A stretch of 41,753 bases of DNA, taken from contig WJLZ01000189.1 of the NCBI GenBank assembly GCA_014728215.1, positions 1 to 41,753 on the forward strand, written 5' to 3'. The notes under the pieces were generated by a model. The model had not been told where the DNA came from. It saw only the letters and a list, made by a program, of their open reading frames with translations, and ran no database searches. Source of the stretch: Chitinivibrionales bacterium (GTDB lineage Bacteria > Fibrobacterota > Chitinivibrionia > Chitinivibrionales > WJKA01). This document shows, piece after piece, positions 32,675 to 40,123 of this stretch. The position numbers and the translations under genes were made by a program. Each line of letters begins with the position of its first letter. Position 1 is the first letter of the stretch.

Positions 32675-32717
32675 GGCTGCAATAGAAAGAAGAATAGAAG
32701 GATGAGAATGAAGAGGT

Positions 32718-33629
32718 TTAAATTTCGTTGATAATGAGAGGCTTTGAACCCTTGTATTTTTCATCAAGATAATTGATAAAAATAACTTCGGTAGAAACAT
32801 TCTTGTTAATATTAACTATCAATCTGTCAGCGTACATCCGGGACATATGAAGCCCCCGTCCATTTTCATCGAGAAGACCTTCTCCGTGAATATGGCGGTC
32901 GAGACGGAATAGAACCTGTTCTTTGGAAAGACGGCCGCTGGTATCGATTACCGATACACCGTATTTTTCCGAATCCTTGCCCAACGCTATTTTCACCTTT
33001 TCACTATTATCAAGAACAACATTCGAATGTTTCTGATATTTTGTCTTACCATCTTTATTAACCGGAGCATGATAGACCGCATTGGTGATAATTTCTTCCA
33101 AAAGTATCTGAACAAAGAGCTGAGGACGGTGGAATTCGGAAATGGAATCAATAACTTCTTGTTCTATCGTGTTGATCTCTGATGTTTGCCGGAGAGTAAA
33201 TTCTTTGAGTATTGTATAGTCGGGAAGCATATATTTATCGAGGCCGAAGATATTTTCAGTCACCAGACCGTAGACAATCGAATTGAATTCATCAAAATTA
33301 AAGGGGGTTGATTTGGATATTATATTGGATATATTACTTTCTTTGGCCATTCGGACATAGTCGTCGACATTATACCCGGTGATTAATGCAACCTTGGTAT
33401 GGGGATAATTTTCTTTAACGATTTTAATGAGTTCATACCCTTTCATTCCGGGCATGTTAATATCTGATATAACGAGGTCGATTGTGTCGTTTTTCAGAAT
33501 CTCGAGGGCCTGATTGGCATTGCTCGCAGTATTTATATGGTACTGTTCTTCAAGTTCAATTTCCAGCATGTCGCGCATGATCGCTTCATCATCGACAATG
33601 AGCACTTTTCCAATTTTTTGGTCAGTCAT
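32718..33629 (-). CDS. response regulator fused to RsbW-like HATPase
   Basis: 303 residues. The receiver domain (8-125) has D-D at VLIVDDEA, phospho-acceptor D in VISDINMPGMKGY and a late K. After a linker, residues 165-300 form a HATPase_c_2 (RsbW/SpoIIAB-like) domain: LLEEIITNAVYHA (N box), VSVIDTSGRL (G1) and ENGRGLHMSRMYADRL (G2). Such proteins are phosphorylation-gated anti-sigma or serine kinases in partner-switching systems. The start at 33629 places the receiver properly; an ATG four codons earlier is also possible. No sigma or phosphatase gene is adjacent. The STAS protein at 18190 is the only candidate partner in the window. Confidence 0.85.
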   Translation of the reverse strand: MTDQKIGKVLIVDDEAIMRDMLEIELEEQYHINTASNANQALEILKNDTIDLVISDINMPGMKGYELIKIVKENYPHTKVALITGYNVDDYVRMAKESNISNIISKSTPFNFDEFNSIVYGLVTENIFGLDKYMLPDYTILKEFTLRQTSEINTIEQEVIDSISEFHRPQLFVQILLEEIITNAVYHAPVNKDGKTKYQKHSNVVLDNSEKVKIALGKDSEKYGVSVIDTSGRLSKEQVLFRLDRHIHGEGLLDENGRGLHMSRMYADRLIVNINKNVSTEVIFINYLDEKYKGSKPLIINEI

Positions 33630-33685
33630 AAATCGGTGCATTTTTAGCTAATGTGCCGGTATACAGGTTGAAAAGATCACTGATT

Positions 33686-33715
33686 TGTCCTGCGGTAGCC
33701 CATAAGGGCAGGACA
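33686..33715. repeat. 8-bp inverted repeat TGTCCTGC / GCAGGACA
   Basis: Perfect arms at 33686-33693 and 33708-33715, with an inner CCC/GGG pair. It lies between two minus-strand genes. It could be a terminator for the gene at 33810 or a leader structure for the one at 32718; a clear T-tract is absent on the minus strand. Confidence 0.55.
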
Positions 33716-33809
33716 TGTTTGGTCTTTTAATAATGCCATGAAAAAGAGGGGATGTCAAGGTGAAAATGTATATGGAATTGCAATATTTATCAGGAAAAAA
33801 TTAAAGATT

Positions 33810-34418
33810 TTATACGGTCAAATCGAAGAGAGGCGGGGAGAATGCCCTTTCTCCTGATTTCTGTGTTCCGGTGTTGGTATAGCCGGAGGCAGGATTATCC
33901 GGAGTTGAGGAAACGCTCTCCGGTATATCGTTGTTGTTGTGGGGGCCGGTACCTTTCTTTCCCTGCTGTTGCGCCAGTTCCTGCCGGGCTTTGGCTTCAT
34001 TTTGGGTAGCCTGTGCGGCCACACTTCGATCCTGGCCGGATGGTTGTGCCGGCGCAAGGGCCGCTTTGCGTACAACCTGCATTTTCTGGATAGTTGCCTG
34101 AGGATTACCGGCTATCGGCGATGTATCAATACTCACTTCACCGCCCACCGCATATTGTTTGCCGTCCGGGCCTACCTGATATTCATAGGAGGCGCCGCCT
34201 CGTACATATTGCCCACCTGCCGCCACATGGGCTGCCTCATGCGCGCGTACCTCCCGGTCACGCGTCTGGAGCTCACGGACCTCCCGGCGTTCCTCATCGG
34301 AAAGAGCTTCGGCTCCTCCACTCTCGACAGCAGCTTTTTCGGCATCGCTGCCATCGCATGGAGCGCAGGGTGGCTGGTTTGGCGTAACTGATGAAGAATC
34401 AATGCCTTGAATCGCCAT
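33810..34418 (-). CDS. CJM1_0395-family putative metalloprotease (SprA-related)
   Basis: 202 residues. The N-terminal part (1-40) is disordered and acidic. The conserved domain follows: LQTRDREVRAHEAAHVAAGG with an HExxH-type motif HEAAH at about residue 60, then GASYEYQVGPDGKQYAVGGEVSIDT, a PQATIQKMQVVRKAALAPAQP segment and DRSVAAQATQ. These match the SprA-related family. The C-terminus is low-complexity (Q, G, N, S). No signal peptide is visible. The family is widespread in proteobacteria and its substrate is unknown. Confidence 0.85.
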   Translation of the reverse strand: MAIQGIDSSSVTPNQPPCAPCDGSDAEKAAVESGGAEALSDEERREVRELQTRDREVRAHEAAHVAAGGQYVRGGASYEYQVGPDGKQYAVGGEVSIDTSPIAGNPQATIQKMQVVRKAALAPAQPSGQDRSVAAQATQNEAKARQELAQQQGKKGTGPHNNNDIPESVSSTPDNPASGYTNTGTQKSGERAFSPPLFDLTV

Positions 34419-34578
34419 TGGTACTGTTTCTTTCTCAGAATCCTTTGCCCGCTACATTCATAGCCGACCTCTATAACCTCTCGTTCTGCCAGTAACTTCA
34501 GGGTGTAGTTACCCACTTCTTATATCGGTGTTTCAACAACCGCACTTTAGAAATTGTTTTAAAAATCTTGAAGTGAGA

Positions 34579-34584
34579 TATAAT
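34579..34584 (+). promoter_or_regulatory. candidate -10 element for htpG
   Basis: TATAAT at 34579-34584, 120 bases before the htpG start codon. The -35 is poor (TTGTTT at a 19-20 base spacing). No CIRCE or heat-shock sigma-32 sequence was recognised in the region. Confidence 0.3.
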
Positions 34585-34704
34585 TCGGGAAATCAGCTTG
34601 GGCAGTACTTTTCACACCAGGATATCGCATCACTTATTTTATGCAAAATTTTTGATGATAGTATATCCAATCGAATTAATCGAATTTTAAAGGAGGTATG
34701 TGCA

Positions 34705-36606
34705 ATGGCGCCAAAGAGCGAAAAAAAACCTGAACATATGGAATTTCAAACTGAAGCAAAGCAACTCCTGCACCTTGTTATTCATTCGCTCTATACTCAT
34801 AAAGAGATTTTTATCCGGGAGCTTATTTCCAATGCATCGGATGCTCTTGACAAATTGAGGTTCGAGTCGGTCACCAATCCTGATATACTTGGGAAGGATA
34901 CCGAACTGTCAATTCATATCAAACTCGATAAAAAGGCCAAAACATTCACCATATCCGATAATGGTATCGGAATGACCAGGGAAGAGGTGGTTGAAAATAT
35001 CGGTACTATCGCCCGGAGCGGTTCAAAAGCCTTTCTTGATAAAATGACAGGGGATCAGAAAGCGGATTCCAATCTTATCGGTCAGTTTGGTGTGGGGTTC
35101 TATTCTGTTTTCATGGTAGCATCAAAGGTTAAACTGGTAACCAGGCGTGCCGGTAGCGATGCGCCGGCGGTTGAATGGGAGTCGGACGGGACCAGTGAAT
35201 ATACTCTTAAAGAGACCTCTAAGCCCGGACGGGGCACCACAATTACGGTTTACCTCAATGAAAATGGAAGTGACTATGCTGAAGACTGGCAGGTCAGGAC
35301 GGTCGTCAAAAAATATTCCGATTTCATCGCTTTCCCCATCTACATGCCGAATGAAAAAGGCAAAGAAGAGATAATCAATGAAACAAAACCGATCTGGAAG
35401 CATTCACCTTCGGAACTGAATGACGACCAATATGAAGCCTTCTATAAACATTCGCTTGGTGGATTCGATAAGCCGCTGTTTCATATCCATAAGAAGGCTG
35501 AAGGGATACTCGAATATTCTGCTTTACTCTTTGTTCCCGAAAAGGCCGCCTTTGAATCATTTAATTTCGAGCGTAAGCACGGAGTCAAACTTTATGTCAA
35601 ACGGGTATTTATCATGGATGACTGCAAAGAGCTGATTCCCGAATATCTCCGATTTGTTAAAGGTGTTGTCGACTCGGAAGACCTTCCTCTCAACGTCTCC
35701 CGTGAAGTTCTTCAGAAAAACCCGATTATCGAAAAAATTAAAAAGAACCTGGTCAACTGGCTTCTTGCGAGATTCAAAGAGCTTTCGGAGGATGATCCTC
35801 AGAAATACAAACAGTTCTGGCTCCAATTCGGCGCCATTATCAAAGAGGGTATTCATACCGATCATGAAAACAAAGATAAACTTCTGGAGATTGTTCGCTT
35901 TCAGTCGTCGGTTGGAGAGAGCAGGGAAGATCTGACTTCACTCAAAGAGTATGTGAGTCGCATGCGGGAAGACCAGAAAGAGATTTACTATATCACCGGG
36001 GAGAGCAGGGAGGTTGTTGAGCGAAGTCCTCATCTTGAAGTATTCAAAGATAAAGGGATCGAGGTCCTCTATCTTGTCGATCCTATTGATGAATGGGTGG
36101 TGCAGGATGTCTACAATTACGATAACAAGCCCCTGAAGTCGGTTACCAAAGGCGATCTTGATCTGGGCGACCTGGGCAAAGAAGAAAAGGAAGAGAAAGA
36201 AAAAGAGCAGGGCAAATACAAGAAACTTACCGAGAGAATCAAGAACATTTTAAGCGATCAGGTTAAGGATGTTCGTCTTTCTACACGCCTTAAAGACAGT
36301 CCCTGCTGTCTTGTTGGTGATGAAGACGCTATGGGTGCGCACATGGAAAAGCTCATGGCGGCAATGGGCCAACAGGTACCGCCTTCAAAACGGATACTTG
36401 AAATCAACCCCGATCATCCCATTGCACAGAACCTTCATGCGATCTACGAGCAATCGCCGAAGGATCCGCAGCTCGAGGAGTGGGTAAAACTGCTTTATGA
36501 TCAGGCGCTCATTGCCGAAGGAAATCTTCCGCAGGATTCACTTGCCTATACCAGGCGGGTCAATGAGCTACTGCTCAAGGCATCTTCAAACAAAAAAGAG
36601 GATTGA
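34705..36606 (+). CDS. htpG: Hsp90-family molecular chaperone HtpG
   Basis: 633 residues, normal for bacterial Hsp90. AGGAGG at 34691-34696 eight bases before the ATG fixes the start; the frame is open further upstream but has no SD. The GHKL nucleotide site is complete: ELISNASDALDKLR, SDNGIGMTREEVVENIG, GSKAFL and GQFGVGFYSVFMVASKV. The middle domain carries KLYVKRVFIMDDC and DLPLNVSREVLQ. A charged stretch (KEEKEEKEKEQGKYKK) precedes the C-terminal dimerisation domain. It acts in the cytoplasm on folding intermediates. It is followed by a SAM-hydrolase family gene after 21 bases. Confidence 0.97.
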   Translation: MAPKSEKKPEHMEFQTEAKQLLHLVIHSLYTHKEIFIRELISNASDALDKLRFESVTNPDILGKDTELSIHIKLDKKAKTFTISDNGIGMTREEVVENIGTIARSGSKAFLDKMTGDQKADSNLIGQFGVGFYSVFMVASKVKLVTRRAGSDAPAVEWESDGTSEYTLKETSKPGRGTTITVYLNENGSDYAEDWQVRTVVKKYSDFIAFPIYMPNEKGKEEIINETKPIWKHSPSELNDDQYEAFYKHSLGGFDKPLFHIHKKAEGILEYSALLFVPEKAAFESFNFERKHGVKLYVKRVFIMDDCKELIPEYLRFVKGVVDSEDLPLNVSREVLQKNPIIEKIKKNLVNWLLARFKELSEDDPQKYKQFWLQFGAIIKEGIHTDHENKDKLLEIVRFQSSVGESREDLTSLKEYVSRMREDQKEIYYITGESREVVERSPHLEVFKDKGIEVLYLVDPIDEWVVQDVYNYDNKPLKSVTKGDLDLGDLGKEEKEEKEKEQGKYKKLTERIKNILSDQVKDVRLSTRLKDSPCCLVGDEDAMGAHMEKLMAAMGQQVPPSKRILEINPDHPIAQNLHAIYEQSPKDPQLEEWVKLLYDQALIAEGNLPQDSLAYTRRVNELLLKASSNKKED

Positions 36607-36627
36607 TCACAGGAAGCGATTTGATGT

Positions 36628-37407
36628 ATGTCAACCATTGCTTTGTTGACGGATTTTGGTTTGGATGATTGGTACGTGGGCGTCATGAAAGGCGTGGCGC
36701 TTCGTATCAATCCCTCTGCATCTCTGGTTGATGTCACCCATGCCGTTGCGCCGGGAAATGTCAGAGAAGGCGCTTTTGTACTTATGAACTCCTTTTCCTG
36801 GTTTCCCGAAGGAGCGGTATTCTGTGTTGTTGTTGATCCGGGGGTGGGGAGTGAAAGAAAAATTGTTGTTGCGCAAACATCACAGTACTCTTTTGTAGCC
36901 CCCGATAACGGTGTTCTTTCCTTTGTTCTTGATAAATATCCGGACAGCCGCATATATTCATTTGACAACAGACACTATGCACTCCCCCAGACCAGCGCTA
37001 CATTCCACGGGAGAGATATTTTTGCCCCGGCTGCCGCACATTTGTCCAGAGGAATTCCTCCAGAGATGATGGGGGCCGTGCAGACCGGATATGTCCGGCT
37101 CGAACGATATTCTCCGGTATGTACCCGGAGCGGCGTTGAAGGAACTATCGAATATATCGATCGGTTCGGTAATGCGATAACATCAATCGAACCCGGACAT
37201 ATCGATACGCTTGAAAAGGACTCGTTGCCGGTGGTGAATGCGGGAAAGGGTAATGCTATACCCCTGTGTCGCTGGTACCGCCAGGTTCCCGCCGGTGCCC
37301 CGCTTGCCCTGATCGGCTCCTCGGGCTTTCTGGAAGTCTCGATCAATGGAGGCAATGCTGCCGATCGGTTGGAGCTGAAGGTCGGGGATCGTGTAACAGT
37401 CCAGTGA
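36628..37407 (+). CDS. SAM hydroxide adenosyltransferase (DUF62/duf-62 family)
   Basis: 259 residues of the family that also holds fluorinase and chlorinase. Bacterial members split SAM to adenosine and methionine using water. Conserved motifs: LLTDFGLDDWYVG at the start, DVTHAV, CVVVDPGVGSERK, APDNGVLS, FHGRDIFAPAAAHL and DRFGNAITSI. The chlorinase/fluorinase-specific insertions are not seen, so the hydrolase activity is expected. It follows htpG by 21 bases and converges with the permease gene. Confidence 0.92.
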   Translation: MSTIALLTDFGLDDWYVGVMKGVALRINPSASLVDVTHAVAPGNVREGAFVLMNSFSWFPEGAVFCVVVDPGVGSERKIVVAQTSQYSFVAPDNGVLSFVLDKYPDSRIYSFDNRHYALPQTSATFHGRDIFAPAAAHLSRGIPPEMMGAVQTGYVRLERYSPVCTRSGVEGTIEYIDRFGNAITSIEPGHIDTLEKDSLPVVNAGKGNAIPLCRWYRQVPAGAPLALIGSSGFLEVSINGGNAADRLELKVGDRVTVQ

Positions 37408-37443
37408 GTAATAAGCTGCTCATACATTACCGAACAACCGCTC

Positions 37444-38769
37444 TCAAACAAAAAAGGAGAGCACCGCCAGTATATCAATAACAATCAAGGTCGGGGTGAT
37501 TTCCCGATACTTACCCATTGCAATTTTTATAATCGTCCAGCTCAAAAATCCCCAAATAATGCCCTGCGTAATCGAATAGGTAAGGGGAATCAGAACAAAA
37601 CTGAGGAAGGACGGTATTGCATCATCAAGACTGTTCCAGTTAATCTTCATCACCGGTTTTATCATGAATACCCCCACAAGGACGAGTGCAGGTGCGGAGG
37701 CAATTGCAGGAACGATCGATAGAAGAGGTGAGAAAAACATAAAGGGGAGAAAGAGTATTCCCGCTGTAACCGCGGTAAGCCCTGTCCGTCCACCTTCCTT
37801 AATGCCGGTCGCCGATTCGATATAACTTGTCCCGGAGCTGGTTCCCGTCAAACCGGAAAATGCAGTCGAAAGAGCATCGACAATCATCGACTGCCTTATA
37901 TTTTCCGGTTCACCTTTTTCATCAGTCAGACCCGAAGCTTCGGCGACACCCACGAAGGTGGAAAGGCTGTCGAATAAATCGGTGAAAAGGAAGGCAAAGA
38001 TAACCGGCCAGAGGGCAAATTTAAGCGAACCAGCCAGGTCGAGGGCAAAGAGGAGACTGAAATCGGGAGCTGAAAAAAAATTATTCCATGTTACCAGTGT
38101 TGGAGTACCGCCGGTTACCGATGATGCATCGCCCCAGAGCCGGCCTATGGGAATCGATGCCAGTGTTGTTAAAAAAATACCGATTATCAACGCACCTTTT
38201 ACTCCTCTGCTTACTAAAATCGATGTGACCAGTAGACCGGTCAGGAACGTGATTGTTACGGCATTAAGCGGGCCCATCCCGATAATAGTCGTTTCGTTGG
38301 AGATAATGAATCCGGCGTTACTGAAGCCTATCAGGGTAATAAAGAGACCGATTCCTCCGGCAACACCATAACGGATTTGTCTGGGAATGGCTTTGACAAT
38401 GTGGGCTCGTATTCCAAAAAGCGAAAGCAAAAGAAATACAATTCCCGACCAGAAAACAACGCCAAGCGCGGTTTGCCAGGGTACTTCCATGCCGATCACG
38501 ACCGAATAGGCGAAAAAAGCGTTAATTCCCATCCCCGGTGCCAGCACAATAGGATTTTTTGCATACAATCCCATCATGATACTGCTGAATGCACTTACCA
38601 ATACCGTAGCGGTTACCACCGCCCCGAAAGGCATCCCGGCGGTACTGAGAATCGAAGGGTTTACAATAATGATATACATCGCTGCCAGGAACGTGGTCAC
38701 TCCGGCTATAATTTCGGTCTGGAAATTTGTGCCTCGTCGTTCAAAATCAAAATAGTCCCGGATTTTCAT
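37444..38769 (-). CDS. NCS2-family purine (adenine/guanine/hypoxanthine) permease
   Basis: 441 residues, polytopic with about 12-14 helices. The N-terminus MKIRDYFDFERRGTNFQTEI, then AGVTTFLAAMYIIIVNP, and the transport motif APGMGINAFFAY are typical of the AzgA-like branch. GTSSGTSYIESATGIKEGGRTG in the second half is the signature of substrate-binding helix 10. The start at 38769 has GGGAG five bases upstream; the longer frame to 38796 is not needed. No purine riboswitch was found upstream. Confidence 0.92.
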   Translation of the reverse strand: MKIRDYFDFERRGTNFQTEIIAGVTTFLAAMYIIIVNPSILSTAGMPFGAVVTATVLVSAFSSIMMGLYAKNPIVLAPGMGINAFFAYSVVIGMEVPWQTALGVVFWSGIVFLLLSLFGIRAHIVKAIPRQIRYGVAGGIGLFITLIGFSNAGFIISNETTIIGMGPLNAVTITFLTGLLVTSILVSRGVKGALIIGIFLTTLASIPIGRLWGDASSVTGGTPTLVTWNNFFSAPDFSLLFALDLAGSLKFALWPVIFAFLFTDLFDSLSTFVGVAEASGLTDEKGEPENIRQSMIVDALSTAFSGLTGTSSGTSYIESATGIKEGGRTGLTAVTAGILFLPFMFFSPLLSIVPAIASAPALVLVGVFMIKPVMKINWNSLDDAIPSFLSFVLIPLTYSITQGIIWGFLSWTIIKIAMGKYREITPTLIVIDILAVLSFFV

Positions 38770-38796
38770 GAGTACTCCCTGAGTATATGAGCTCAA

Positions 38797-38999
38797 AAAA
38801 TAATCGATTGGAAATCATTGATTCAGAGGTGACAGAAGATATCCATTTTAATCCTGCATTCTTTATCTTCAATCCTCATCTGTGGTCGTTATCTCAGATC
38901 CTTCACTAATTTCTTTCATTGCAACTTTTATCCATTGATTATATTATTTGTATAAAGCATTGCACTTAATTCCTTATCCTTTCCTTCAAGGAGGCATTA
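38797..38999. other. divergent intergenic region upstream of 39000 gene
   Basis: 203 bases between the permease (leftward) and the gene at 39000. TTGCAA with TATTAT 17 bases downstream (near 38920-38948) is a possible promoter for the latter. Nothing else stands out. Confidence 0.4.
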
Positions 39000-40031
39000 A
39001 TGAAAATCCGGAAGCAGATTATCTATGGCATTACTGCGCTCTGTCTCTTTTTTGTGTCATCATCTCATGCAATAATAGGTGTGGGTGTTCATTACGGACT
39101 CGACCTTTCAGTCAGCATGGAGGACCAGGAGAACATTCCCCTTTCCCTCAAGGAATATACAAATGTTTTTGATGTCGATTCCTTCTTTAACAGCGTTCCC
39201 ATTCCGGTCGATTCTATCGACAACATGGATATTGCGGTATTTTTAGACAGCCTGCGTAATCAGGGGGTGCAGCCTTCTGATATTCCTCTGCTCAGCGGGG
39301 ACCTCCCTTTCTATATCTCCCGGACCGGATTCGAACGGTATCCGCTCAACATAGGCGGCAAAGTGTTTGTTGATATTATTCCGGTTCTCGATGCTGTTGA
39401 AATTTCCATGAATTTCGGATTGTGGCAGTATGATGGAGAAATACTGTATCCAAAAAATATAAAAGCCGATCTTGATGCACAGGCTTTACTTGATGATCCC
39501 ACCTCGGTTTCCTTTCAACAGCTCTTTGAAATGGAATCGATTCCGGTGACCCTCGAGCAGTTCGATCTTGCTTATTTTGGCTTGAATAAAACTCCCTATG
39601 CAAAATTGCATATCGATGCCACGGTCAGAAAAAATATTATCAGTGTTCCGAAAAGGATGAAAATCTTTCGTCTCTACGGCGGCGGTGGTCCCAGCGTGCA
39701 TTTTGCAACACCGGTGCTCGATCAGGAGATGGTTGAGGATGTTCTTAAGGATATCATAGCAGAATCCGACGGCAATATCAATGATCTGGCCGCCATGCTC
39801 AACGGCGATCCCCAGGCATTGAAACCTATTGTCGAAAAAATCATCGAAGGCCTCGCTGTTCCGAAATTCGGTATGCACATAGTTGCCGGTGCGATGATTA
39901 AACTTCCGGTGGTGCCCCTGGGATTTTATGCCGACGGCAAATTTATGATACCCTTCGGTGATTTCAACGAGGATGCCGGATTAAAAGGCTATGGACTGCT
40001 GATAAATGCCGGATTAACTTTCGGGCTATAA
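39000..40031 (+). CDS. exported, probably outer-membrane protein of unknown function
   Basis: 343 residues. AAGGAGG precedes the ATG and the signal peptide is QIIYGITALCLFFVSSSHA. The mature part begins IIGVGVHYGLDLSVSM and ends GLLINAGLTFGL, both beta-strand-like, suggesting a barrel or barrel-associated protein; the middle is mixed, with an acidic helical segment (245-285). Residues 150-210 are compatible with a plug or periplasmic domain. No family recognised. It has its own probable terminator hairpin downstream. Confidence 0.65.
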   Translation: MKIRKQIIYGITALCLFFVSSSHAIIGVGVHYGLDLSVSMEDQENIPLSLKEYTNVFDVDSFFNSVPIPVDSIDNMDIAVFLDSLRNQGVQPSDIPLLSGDLPFYISRTGFERYPLNIGGKVFVDIIPVLDAVEISMNFGLWQYDGEILYPKNIKADLDAQALLDDPTSVSFQQLFEMESIPVTLEQFDLAYFGLNKTPYAKLHIDATVRKNIISVPKRMKIFRLYGGGGPSVHFATPVLDQEMVEDVLKDIIAESDGNINDLAAMLNGDPQALKPIVEKIIEGLAVPKFGMHIVAGAMIKLPVVPLGFYADGKFMIPFGDFNEDAGLKGYGLLINAGLTFGL

Positions 40032-40038
40032 GAGAAAG

Positions 40039-40065
40039 GGGGGAAGATCCTTCGGTTCTTCCTCC
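40039..40065. terminator. UUCG-capped hairpin between convergent genes
   Basis: GGGGG-AAGATCC (40039-40050), TTCG loop, GTTCTT-CCTCC (40055-40065), a mostly paired stem with a G-T and one mismatch. It lies just after the gene at 39000 and before the end of the convergent membrane gene, so it may act as a terminator for the plus gene. There is no long T-tract. Confidence 0.5.
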
Positions 40066-40123
40066 CGCTGAAACGGGATCGGTGCAGTGCACGCTCAGGC
40101 CTCGCCTTGGACCTTCAATTATC

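Noticed and set aside
34528-34704. N-terminal extension of HtpG
   Set aside because: The frame is open upstream but lacks an SD there; AGGAGG at 34691 and family alignment fix the start at 34705.
37440-37462. GCTCTC/GAGAGC hairpin between SAM-hydrolase family gene and permease
   Set aside because: Six-bp stem with an 11-base A-rich loop over the permease stop codon; no T-tract in either direction, so not called as a terminator.
38770-38999. Purine riboswitch upstream of the NCS2 permease
   Set aside because: The conserved loop-loop kissing sequences and TATA core of the purine aptamer are absent on either strand.
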